Source: Dermatemys mawii (lineage: Eukaryota; Chordata; Testudines; Dermatemydidae). From it: a stretch of 64,000 nucleotides of DNA. The notes under the pieces were generated by a model that was given only the letters and a program-made list of their open reading frames with translations, searched no databases and was not told where the DNA came from. The translations under genes and the position numbers were made by a program. This document shows, in pieces, positions 45,579 through 54,806 of this stretch; the first letter of the stretch is position 1, and each line of letters begins with the position of its first letter. The DNA lies in the NCBI GenBank assembly GCA_007922305.1, contig ML677326.1, positions 52,464,453 through 52,528,452 on the forward strand, given 5' to 3'.

Positions 45579-46890
45579 TATCCCCACCCTCCGCTCAACA
45601 TTATGGGGTTGGGCTACTTGGGTCGGCAAACAGTGTACCCTTGACAGGCCGTCTGCATTGCCATGCATGAGTCTGGACCGATGTTGCATGCGGAAGTGGA
45701 AGAGTAGTAGCGAGAGGAACCATCTTGTTACCCTTGCATTTTTGTCTTTGTTTTGGTGTATCCACTGCAGCGGGGCATGGTCCATGACAAGGATAAACTG
45801 CCTTCGGAGCAGGTAGTAGCGGAGGCTTTCTACGGCCCAATTTACGGCCAGGCATTCCTTCTCCACTACCGCGTATTTCCGTTCTCTGGGCAGGAGCTTC
45901 CTACTGAGGAATAGGACTGGGTGTTCTTCTCCTTCTATCATCTGGGAGAGCACCGCCCCCAGCCCCACCTTGGAGGCGTCGGTCTGCAGGATAAACTCCT
46001 CCTCCCAGTTTGGGGCTATTAGTCCAGGGTCGGTGCAAAGGGCCGTCTGCAGATCCACGAAAGCAGCCTCAGCTGCGCCGGACCATTTCACTATGTCGGG
46101 GCCACGGGCTCTCGTCAGGTCAGTTAATGGGCATGCCCTGGTGGCGAAGTGGGGGATGAACCATTGATAATATCCAACCAGTCCCAGGAATGTTTTGACC
46201 TGTTTCTTTTTGATTGGTTGGGGCCACTTCTGGATTGCCTCCAACTTGTTGAGCTGGGGCTTTACCATGCCTCTCCCCACTATATACCCGAGGTATTTGG
46301 CTTCTGCTAACCCGACTGAGCACTTAGAGGGATTTGCAGTTAGTCCTGCCCTCCTCAGGGTGTCTAACACTGCCTCCACCTTCCCCAAGTGTGTCTCCCA
46401 GTCAGGGCTATATATAGTCATGTCATCCAGATAGGCGGCAGCATACTTGCCATGAGGCTGCAACAGTTTGTCCATGAGCCGTTGGAATGTGGCAGGAGCC
46501 CCATGTAACCCAAAGGGGAGGACAGTGTATTGATACAGCCCCTCTGGGGTTGCGAAGGCTGTCTTCTCCTTGTCTGCCTCAGCCAGGGGGATCTGCCAAT
46601 AACCCTTGGTCAGGTCAAGGGTGGACAAGAACCTTTCCTAAATGGTCGATTAGTTCATCTATTCGGGGTAAGGGGTATGCATCAAACTGGGAAACTTCAT
46701 TCAGTTTCCGAAAGACATTGCAGAACCTCATGCTGCCATCCGGCTTAGGTACTAAGACCACAGGACTAGACCACTGGCTGTGAGACTCTTCGATGACTCC
46801 TAGTCTTAGCATTTTCCTGACTTCTGTCCCGATCTCTTCCCTTTTCGCCTCCGGGACCTGGTACAGCTTGACGTACCTTTATTCCAGGCT
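45534..46890 (-). pseudogene. Reverse transcriptase / RNase H of the Gmr1-like element
   Basis: This encodes the cDNA-synthesising enzyme. The upstream part reads YVKLYQVPEAKREEI and GVIEESHSQWSSPVVLVPK. After a single-base shift near 46620 the frame continues with STLDLTKGYWQI (first catalytic Asp), LPFGLHGAPATFQRLMD, and the YLDD box (AAAYLDDMTIYS). The thumb/connection LGLVGYYQWFIPHFA follows, then RNase H with ILQTDASKVGLGAVLSQ, EKECLAVNWAVE and VMDHAPLQW. Catalytic aspartates are present. The second part is an open frame of 364 codons that ends inside the 3' LTR. Another shift lies near 46872. Confidence 0.92.
45579..45592 (-). other. Polypurine tract
   Basis: The minus strand reads GGAGGGTGGGGATA directly before the 3' LTR, as expected for the plus-strand primer of an LTR element. 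Confidence 0.75.
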
Positions 46891-47026
46891 CGGTGTGGAT
46901 GTGGTGGTGCACCTCAGCAGTTCAGCCTGGCCTCTCTGAGAACATATCCCAGTTGCATCTGATCATACTGATCACTTCCGCTCGTTGGTCCGGGGTCAGT
47001 TATGGGGATATTCCTACCTGGCCGGG

Positions 47027-48178
47027 CTAGTTGCCTTCTAGGGGTGGTGCCCCTAGCGCGACCACCTGAGCTTCTCTCTCCTGCCATGGTTTCAGTAGGT
47101 TCACATGGTAGATCTGGTCTGGCTTCCGGCGACCAGGCTGTCGGACTTCATAGTCGACCACCCCCACGGCCTCTATTACTTCATATGGCCCTTGCCACCT
47201 GGCCAGTAGCTTGCTTTCCACCTTGGGTATAAGCACCATCACCCGGTCTCCCACCTAGAACTTTCTGTTCATCGCTTGGTGATTGTAGTACAGCTGCTGG
47301 GCCTCCTGTACTTTCTCCATGTGTTCTCGCACAATGGGGGTGACTTGGGCTATCCTCTCTTTAATCTGCAACACATGCTTGATGACGTTTCTCCCTAGGT
47401 TTGGCTGTTCTTCCCAACCCTCTTTGGCAATGTCGAGTATGCCCCGAGGGTGGCAGCCATACAATAATTCGAATGGGGAAAATCCCGTTGAGCTCTGCGG
47501 TACCTCCCTCACCGCAAATAGTAGGTAGGGGAACAGGGCGTCCCAATTCTTCCCGTCCCGGCTCACCACCTTCCTTATCATACTCTTTAACATTCGATTA
47601 AACTGTTTGACTAGGCCATCAGTCTGTGGATGATAGACTGACGTCTTTAGGGTCTGTACGTGGAGCATGGCGCGTAAGTCCTTCATCAGTTTAGACACAA
47701 AGGGTGTCCCTTGGTCTGTCAGGATCTCCTTGGGTATCCCTACCCAGGAAAATATCTGCACTAATTCCCTGGCTATGGTCTTGGATGCCGTATTCCGTAG
47801 GGACACAGCCTCAGGGTATTGGGTGGCATAGTCCAACACAACCAGTATGTACTGGTGGCCCTGGGCGGACTTCTCCAGAGGCCCTACTAGGTCGATGGCT
47901 ATCCTCTCAAAGGGAACTACGATAATCGGTAGGGGCACCAAAGGGGCCCACAAGTGGGGTCGGGGGCCATGTAATTAGCATTCCGGGCAGGAGGCACAAT
48001 ATCTTTGGACGGCCGCATACACTCTGGGCCAAAAGAACCTCTGCAGGATTCGGTCAAGGGTCTTATCCACTCCTAGGTGGCCCCCGAACAGATGGCTCTG
48101 GGCTAGCTCCATCACGCCCCTCTGGTGCTTCTGTGGTACTAAGAGCTGTTCCACGATTTGTTCCTGGATCCAAACTAT
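47027..48178 (-). pseudogene. Integrase of the Gmr1-like element (catalytic residue lost)
   Basis: Integrase inserts the cDNA into host chromosomes. An HHCC zinc-binding region is readable: SHLFGGHLGVDKTLDR, then QRYCASCPEC, followed by a stop (47975-47977). The core starts near LWAPLVPLP. It has AIDLVGPL (first Asp), ILTDQGTPF (second Asp), and TDGLVKQFNR where the D-x35-E glutamate is expected. That position is lysine. A stop at 47255-47257 interrupts the same frame before the C-terminal part (GDRVMVLIP, ARWQGPYEVI, YHVNLLKPW), a chromodomain-less GPY/F-type module. The coding order places integrase before reverse transcriptase. Confidence 0.85.
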
Positions 48179-48934
48179 TCAGTATAAAAGGTCGTTCTTT
48201 ATTACATAATATGGCCCTCGGCCGCTGGCTGTCCCATCCACAGGGACCCAGTATACTTCAACTATGGATGTTGTTATACAATGGATCATTGGCTTGATCC
48301 TGCCCAAAATTCTCCATTGAAGGGCCAATTTGTCCAAATTCTGGGATATCTGCCTCTGCCTCCCTCTCGGGGGAAGTCTGCAGGAACTAGTTCCAGCTAC
48401 GGGACCTCTGGTAGCCTGCCCCATCCCTTTTTCCATTGGGCCTATTCCTTCCCCCACAAGCGTAGGCTTCTGGTACTGGGCCAATATTCTCGTCCCGAAC
48501 CTCTTAGCTGCCCTCCTTTCTCTCCGAGACTTCCTGGACTCCCCAGGTGGGGAGAATAACTCCTGGTCAAATTCTTGGAAGATCGGGGGGCCGCTGCCTA
48601 TCGGGGTCCCAGCACCCTCTCCTTCCAACTCCCTTCTGGGGATTAGGCTATCAAACCCTGGGAAGTCTCGTCCAATGAGGACGGGGTAGGGGAGTTTCGG
48701 GACTACTCCCACCATCACTTTAGTGGGGTTTCCCAGGACGTCTATTTTTACGGGGATAGTTGGATAGTAATTAACATCCCCGTGCACACAGGGTATTCCT
48801 GAGTGCTTGGCCCGGAGCAGTTGGTCTTGCCCGACCAGCTTTCCCGAGACCAGCATGACTGAGTCCACTAGTGCGGTGGTCTCAACGCCGTTCATTTTAA
48901 TGGGCCTCGTGTATCTATGGGGGGGCCATCGCAA
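48179..48934 (-). pseudogene. Protease and linker region of Pol
   Basis: The region follows Gag in the same frame and would cleave the polyprotein. NGVETTALVDSVMLVSG corresponds to the aspartic-protease active-site strand. The expected D-S/T-G triad is not intact: it reads DSV, apparently with about three residues missing. VLIGRDF matches the later (L/I)(I/L)GRD motif of retroviral-type proteases. The remaining part is a basic, low-complexity spacer (ESRKSRRERRAAKR) and a segment of unknown role ending at a TGA (48179-48181), after which the same frame continues into the integrase. A catalytically active protease is unlikely. Confidence 0.7.
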
Positions 48935-48949
48935 CCCCTACTTGACTTA

Positions 48950-49954
48950 TTAGGTCGCATGGTCCTCCATCACTCCCAGGTCGCATTGCATGGGTTCCTC
49001 TAGGTTCAGGCACTGGGCCGCTATATGCCTTATTTCCCCACATGCATAACATCGATATCCTGCTCGGGGCAGCCCCCTATTCTTCTGGCTGTTAGGCCTT
49101 ACCCACCGAGTCTTGTTTCCCCAGTCCCCACGTCTCTCCGGGATCTCAGGCTGTTCTCCTGCCTCCTTTTTCCCCTCCATATACCGGCCTGGGGTCAGGG
49201 CAACCTGGGCCTTTAGTGCAGAGACTTGTCCCCTGTTCGGGCGCCTTCCTTCTCCGGCAGTCTGAGACAGTTCCTGGGTGGCTAGGTGCCTCTCTATGAG
49301 GGCTACTAGATCGTCATAGGAGGAGGGATCATTCTTGCTGACCCACCCCCTTATGTCCAGTGGCAACCCCCGCATGTACTTGTCGAGGACTAGGATTTTG
49401 ACCACTTTCTCTGGGCCGTGGGTCTCAGAGCACAGCCACTTCTGGGCAAGGTGGATCAAGTCGAACAGCTGGGTCCTCAGTGCCTTGCTGTACTTGTATT
49501 TCCATTCGTGGAACTGTTGCACCCTTAGGGCTGGTGTCATGCCCGCCCTCACCAGGATCTCAGCCTTCAGCTGGGGGTAATCAATGGCTGCCTCGGTTGC
49601 CATGTCAAAATAGGCCTTCTGGGCCTCCCCACACAGAAAAGGGGCCAGGATACTCACCCACTGCTCTCGGGGCCAGGCCTGTCGCAGTGCCATCCTCTCG
49701 AACGCGAGAAGTTAGGCCTTGGTGTCGTTGTCCACCGTCATCTTCTGCAGGTAGTTGCTCGCTCGCAGCAGCCAGTTTTTGGGGCCCCCACGGGTCACCA
49801 TGCTCAGGGCCTTTATTTGTTTCACTACCTCATGCAGGGTGGCTTGGTCATGGGCTGCCTGGTTCATCAATAATTGATTTGTCTCTTGCTGTACTCGTAC
49901 TGCTTCCTGTTGGGTCGCAGTGGCCTGCACCAATGCCTTCACCACCTCCTCCAT
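48950..49954 (-). pseudogene. Gag of the Gmr1-like element, with SCAN-like domain and CCHC knuckle
   Basis: Gag is the capsid and nucleocapsid precursor. The frame opens at an ATG (49952-49954), 80 bases from the LTR, with a glutamine-rich probably helical start (MEEVVKALVQATATQQEAV). It is cut by a stop at 49712-49714 and resumes in the same frame. At about 49283-49525 is a SCAN-like segment: [10 protein letters not shown], then [36 protein letters not shown] and [11 protein letters not shown] charged linker leads to an intact C-x2-C-x4-H-x4-C knuckle ([14 protein letters not shown], 49010-49051). Three stops at 48938-48952 separate it from protease. SCAN domains of vertebrate zinc-finger proteins are thought to descend from such Gag capsids. 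The alternative, a host SCAN gene, is excluded by the knuckle and the position after the LTR. Confidence 0.88.
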
Positions 49955-50013
49955 TATTTTTTTTTAGGGTGATTTACTCTGTCCTGGGATGGTTTGCCAC
50001 TAAGTCTTACAAC

Positions 50014-50031
50014 ATCCCAAAGCTGACACCA
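50014..50031 (-). other. Primer-binding site (tRNA-Leu-like)
   Basis: Two bases inside the 5' LTR the minus strand reads TGGTGTCAGCTTTGGGAT. The first nine bases and the last six fit the complement of a leucine tRNA 3' end (TGGTGTCAG...GGGAT), with mismatches in between. The tRNA identity is an inference from memory. Confidence 0.6.
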
Positions 50032-50033
50032 TG

Positions 50034-50439
50034 TGTGGCAAAGTGCCTCCCTGACTCATCAGGCTCCAGTCCCTTTTGTTGCTCTGGCAAGGCAAGTGTT
50101 GTCCAGAAAAACTGCCTAGAAGCCCCAGGGCAGGCCTTTCCTTCCCCTAATCACTTCTTTTGGTGGGGGGTTTCTTTCTTTGTCCAGGGAAAGCTGTCTC
50201 CCTTCGTAGAGAACTCCCTGTCCTTCTGCCCCCAACCTGCCGGCAGCCTCACTCCCTCTATCTCTCCTCCCCTCTTCCTAGCCGGGGTTGATTTAAAAAG
50301 GACTCTGATGACCTTTTAATTGGGCTCAGCTGAACTTGCCTGAGCCACAGGTAACCTTACTCAGCTGGACCCACCTAGCCTGTAGTTACCTCTTTTACCA
50401 CCAGCCCCTCTGGCAGCAGCCTGCTTTGGGTTTACCACA
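50034..50439 (-). repeat. 5' LTR of the Gmr1-like element
   Basis: 406 bp, TGTGG...CCACA. It lies upstream of gag in the element's orientation. It has a segment (about 50110-50136, around 'aactgcctagaagcccc') that the other LTR lacks. Confidence 0.92.
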
Positions 50440-50443
50440 ATGG

Positions 50444-51247
50444 ATAAATAGTACATACTTTACAAAACTGTTGCATCTTCTTAATCTGTAAGGGCCACTA
50501 GATTCTCTCTTATTGATACAATTTATATAACCTAGTAGAAGAGATTTACTAAATTTTTACCTCAATGGGAAGGGGAGGGTAACATCAGAGAACTAAATTT
50601 GGCATTACAACCTCACAGTTCCAGACATAACTTTCTCCAGCTATTTATATTTCTTTCTTTATTTATTTTTTGTTTCATTCTTTTATGTACAGATCTGTAA
50701 TCAATCACTATACTTTCTGTAGCTATATACTCAGTGGCAGGAAAGTTGGGTTTCTTAGTTGTTGGGTAACAGAAAAGCCCATTACCTTATAACATAATAA
50801 CATGAAAATAAAGATGATATAATTAGACCTGGTTGAAATATGTATTTTACTTTGCATGAAAAAGTTAAACTGAACTTTTTTTTTCATGGCAGCTTTTGGA
50901 CATTTTGTTAAACCGAAAATCAGAAAAAATGAAAATGGAACCTTTCCTATGAAGATTTCCATTTTGTCAAATTTGTTCTTTTGGAAAAATGTTTTTCCAG
51001 ACAGTTTTTTTTGACCTGCTCTGAATAAAACGTAGTGCCTTTAGTAGTATCACCTATATTAGCCAAACCCTCCAACCCTCCAAAACAGAACAGTAACTTA
51101 TCATACAATAATTGTTTCTTCTAGATGTGTTGTCCACTTGGATTTCACTTTGAGAGCACTTAGCGATTAGCTTCTTTTGGCCAGTATTGTCATATACATG
51201 AGGTCAGATTAGATTATTGAATGGTCTTGTGATGCCTGAAACACTCT
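50444..51247. other. Intergenic, AT-rich
   Basis: At 50840-51010, words such as 'gaaaatcagaaaaaatgaaa' and 'ttggaaaaatgtttttcca' resemble the T-rich, inverted repeat tracts also present at 58140-58260 and 60310-60390. No gene. Confidence 0.4.
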
Positions 51248-51420
51248 GGACTAGTCTACACTTTAAACGCTTCATCGGCACTGCTGTACTGATGCTGCTG
51301 CACTGCTGTAGCATGTTTGGTGAAGATGCCCTATGCTGACAGGAGAGAGCTCTTCCATTTGCATAATTATTTTACCTCTGAATCTATGCTGTAATTGCAA
51401 AACTCAACTCCACCTTAATA
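51248..51420. mobile_element. Truncated MITE
   Basis: 'gactagtctacactttaaac' then 'gcatgtttggtgaagatgcc', 'ctatgctgacaggagagagc' and 'tcttccatttgcataattat' follow a common turtle MITE whose inner part is palindromic. The right end is missing. Confidence 0.5.
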
Positions 51421-51534
51421 CGTAGCTGAGATCTGTGCTTTCTTAGTAAGAACAGTTGTTACCTGGTAGTTTCTACTGGCCTGAATAACTGTCATTACTG
51501 AAGCAATACTGTCTTTTGGGAAGAGCAGGTGGTG

Positions 51535-51640
51535 AAAACCAGGAGGTCTAGTTCTGGTTCTGACAATAAAACACTGAGTAATCTTGGGCACCTGACTTAA
51601 ACTTGTCACCAGAGTTTTCCCATTTGCTTAATGTTTGCAA
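51535..51640 (+). repeat. MIR-type SINE fragment
   Basis: 'ggaggtctagttctggttct' then 'cttgggcacctgacttaaac' and 'cccatttgcttaatg' match a MIR core order. Confidence 0.5.
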
Positions 51641-51652
51641 TACCTGAATCAC

Positions 51653-51768
51653 ATAGGCATGATAGACATAGACATAGGCAATAGACATATAGACATAGGC
51701 AATGTTCATATATAGACATATATATGATAGACATATGCTAGACATATATATGATAGACATAGGCAATG
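51653..51768. repeat. Tandem repeat of about 8-10 bp (tagacata)
   Basis: 'gatagacata', 'atagacatat', 'gacataggcaa' units recur for about 115 bp, with local ATAT expansions. A minus-strand frame through it gives Tyr-, Ile- and Met-rich peptide and is not a gene. Confidence 0.85.
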
Positions 51769-52787
51769 TCCTGCCCCAGTTGACAGACAGACTTTTTCTT
51801 ATTTGAGGCAGTTATTTGATATGGCATTTATGACTTTACAGTGTTTCGCAAATGCTTTTTGTTGTATAGATGATCACTGCATAAAAATATTACCTTCTGG
51901 GTGACAACATGAAATACGTAAAACCGTTCTCATGAGGCCAGCTACATAATTGCAAAATAAATTCCAAAGTTCGATAACCCACCAAAGTTTACTATATACG
52001 TTACTGAGTGCTTTATGCAACTTGCTGGCTCTATAGAATGATACGTTGTTATATAATACACTATGTTGACTTTAAATTTAGCAACAACCTCATGAATGGG
52101 GCTGCATATCTCCTGCTGCATAAAAAATACTGCGGTTTGATGAATATTTGTTTTTTCCTGTTCAAAATTCAAAAAGATTCATTTTTAGTTTTTTAAAGCA
52201 CACTGAGCAGATATTCCAAAACAGGATTACAATGAATACATGTTAGTGACTCATGAAATCTAGGTGAGTTTGTAATGTGAGCAATAATAAATGTTTTCAG
52301 TGAATAGGGGAAGTCTCAAATAAGGAAAAGGCAATATGTCACTGCAGTAAAAGTGTATCTATAGCTCCAGCAACTGGCTTTGGGGTGAGATGCCTCTTAT
52401 GCTATTTAAGCAAAGAGATTTAAGGAAGGCAGCAGATACTATAAATTTAGGCATGCATTCAGACCTCACTAGTGTAGAAGAATATTAGATGCTGCTAGCC
52501 GAAAGCCTGTGCTGTCACATGGGTGTGGCAGCTGGGCCCAGCAGTCCACCATCTGTGCAGTCTCCCTCATACAACCGATGAAATTATTGCATGCAGATTA
52601 TCTTGAGTAAAGGGGATGACTGAAATAACTCTGGTATTAAAATGATCTAGAACTTTTGCCATGGCATAAATATGTGGCTGATTATCACTGTAATATGAGT
52701 GTAAATTGTGTGTAAAGCAAAATGGCTGAGAACTTACAAATTGGATGATACCAAATCTCAGTGATTGAATCTGATGATATTCTAAAC
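51769..52787. other. Intergenic, nothing recognised
   Basis: AT-rich DNA without recognisable repeat or coding signal. Confidence 0.5.
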
Positions 52788-52938
52788 CAGTTGTGTCCAA
52801 TATGTTTGCCACTAGCCACATGTGGCTGATAGGCTATTGAATTGTGGCTAGTGCATATGGCTTTTTTATAATATGGCTAATAAGAAAAATTCAAAACCAC
52901 AACTGTGGCTAGCATCAAATTTCTATTGGACACCACTG
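52788..52938. mobile_element. hAT-type MITE with perfect 8-bp duplication
   Basis: The 151-bp element has ends CAGTTGTGTCCAATATG and, inverted, CAGTGGTGTCCAATAGA. It is flanked by an exact TTCTAAAC on both sides (52780-52787 and 52939-52946). The interior is an imperfect palindrome (GCCACATGTGGCT; TAGCCACAAC versus GTTGTGGCTA). Confidence 0.92.
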
Positions 52939-52946
52939 TTCTAAAC

Positions 52947-54048
52947 AAAGAATTCTCAGCCATGCCTGTAGCTGTTTCCATTGCTTCATTCTGATGCAGC
53001 AGATATTCTAGGCTTCAGCAGGGCAGTAACAATCCTGGAATCATTCATATATTAATGTGACAGGTGTTATATCTAGACTCTTTGTCATAATTTTGCTAAT
53101 TCTGAATTTATTTATCTCTACAGAAATTACATGAATTTATGTTCCTAGGAAAACAGTTAATAAAGGTTTGTCAAAAAACCTGAGTGCCTACTTGCCCCAT
53201 TATATAAGAGTATTGGGTGTTGTTTGAGAATCCATATGCAATATTGAAGGATCATTAACACTAATGGCAATATATGCATGGTTGAAAGGAAGCCACTTCA
53301 GAGGAAATGGTTTATTTCTTCAGGCCAGATGGAGAAACATAAGTCTGAAAATGATCTAATATATAACTAAGCTGCTTTAGGGACAACAAAAACAAAATCT
53401 AACGGGCTTTCCTATAAGATCTGGTTACTTCCTGGAATGCCCACACACTCTGGAGCTGAGATGTGACCCTGAATTAACAAGGGGCATGGAAATTAAAGGG
53501 GGATAGTCTTTGACCTGTAAAGGAGAGACACAGCTGCTCAGTAATCTGCCACAACTTCTGACATAATGTTCTTGTCTGCCTAGAAACATGCTGTAAAATT
53601 ATTAGTCTGAGGAGTGTTTGTGTTTAAGCATCTCTTAGTCTGAGCCTCTCTGGTTTCCATAATAAATTTGCTCTTAAATAAGATGACCTGAATTGAACTT
53701 AGCAATTGTTAATGGAAGGGATGGAAGCTATTAAGTCCCTGGAAATAAATAAACCTGACCTCTGACCTCAAGAGATACAGGGTAAGAGAAATGGTGATGG
53801 GCTAAATATTCAGTCCAAGGTGAGGGGACTGAAGAATATCAGTCCAAAACATTTTGAGAGGTAAGTGATATGGTATAGGCAACTGTGGACAGGAGGAAAA
53901 GCGGTCAGACCTCTGATATAGAAGTGGGAGTCTTGTATCCCATTGGAAAGCATAACCTGTATTCGATAGTGATCATTTATTAATCCTCAAAAATATTGGA
54001 TTTAATACTTGGATTTAAGTGTAAAAGTGTCCAATGGTATGAATATTT
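52947..54048. other. Intergenic, nothing recognised
   Basis: AT-rich DNA without firm features. Confidence 0.5.
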
Positions 54049-54806
54049 CATAGAATATTAGGGTTGGAAGAGACCTCAGGAGGTCATCTAGTTCAACTCC
54101 CTGCTCAAAGCAGAACCAACACCAACCAAATCATCCCAGCCACAGCTTTGTCAAGCTGAGCCTTAAAAACCTCCAAGGATGGAGATTTCACCACCTCCCT
54201 ACGTAACCCAGTCATAGCTTCACCAATCTCCTAGTGAAATAATGTTTCCTAATATCCAATCTAGATCTCCCCACTGCAACTTGAGACCATTGCTTCTTGT
54301 TTTGTCATCTGCCATCACTGAAAACAGCCAAGCTCCATCCTCTTTGGAACCTACTTTCAGGTAGCTGAAGGCTGCTATCAAATCCCCCATCACACTTTTC
54401 TTCTGCAGATTAAATAACCCCTTCCCTAAGCCTCTCCTCGTAAATCATGTGCCCCAGCCCCCTAATAATTTTTGTTGCCCTCTGCTGAACTCTCTCCAAT
54501 TTGTCCTCATCCCTTTTGTAGTGGAGGAACCAAAACTGGACACAATACTCCAGGTGTGGCTTCACCAGTGCTGAATAGAAGGAATAATCATTTCCCTTGA
54601 TCTACTGGCAATGCTCCGCTGGCCTTCTTGGCAACAAGGGCACACTGCTGACTCACATCCAGCTGCTTGTCCACAGTAATCCCCAAGTCCTTTTCTGCAG
54701 AACTGCTGCTTAGCCAGTCGATCCCCAGCCTGTAGCAGTGCATGGGATTCTTCCTTCCTCAGTGCAGAGCTCTGCACTTGTCCTTGTTGAACCTCATCAG
54801 ATTTTC
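54049..54806 (-). mobile_element. CR1 LINE, 5'-truncated 3' end
   Basis: Reading the plus strand gives the reverse complement of the CR1 3' end: 'catagaatattagggttgg', 'agacctcaggaggtcatcta', 'ttgtcaagctgagccttaaa', 'aggtagctgaaggctgctat', 'caaaactggacacaatactc', up to 'tgttgaacctcatcagattt'. The minus strand encodes broken C-terminal ORF2 sequence at 54450-54800 followed by the 3' untranslated region. It is relatively well preserved compared with the copy at 29225. Confidence 0.9.

Larger units (their letters stand above)
45199..50439 (-). mobile_element. Gmr1-like Ty3/gypsy LTR retrotransposon, near full length, inactive
   Basis: A 5.2-kb element on the minus strand with two LTRs starting TGTGG and ending CCACA on the plus strand, flanked by a perfect 4-bp duplication ATGG (45195-45198 and 50440-50443). 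Order in its own direction: 5' LTR, primer-binding site, SCAN-like Gag, CCHC knuckle, protease, integrase, reverse transcriptase/RNase H, polypurine tract, 3' LTR. Integrase ahead of reverse transcriptase is the Gmr1 arrangement. Seven stops interrupt the gag-protease-integrase frame, and at least two frameshifts affect the reverse transcriptase part. The LTRs differ at roughly twenty sites plus a gap of about 26 bases, so the insertion is not recent. Confidence 0.92.

Noticed and set aside
49480..50319. A 279-codon plus-strand frame
   Set aside because: It is antisense to the retrotransposon gag and LTR.
45199..50439. Classifying the element as a chromovirus or a retrovirus
   Set aside because: No chromodomain follows the integrase, no envelope frame is present, and the domain order is that of Gmr1-like elements.
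51653..51768. A possible CRISPR-like or structured array of 'tagacata' units
   Set aside because: Units are 8-10 bp without unique spacers; it is a simple tandem repeat.
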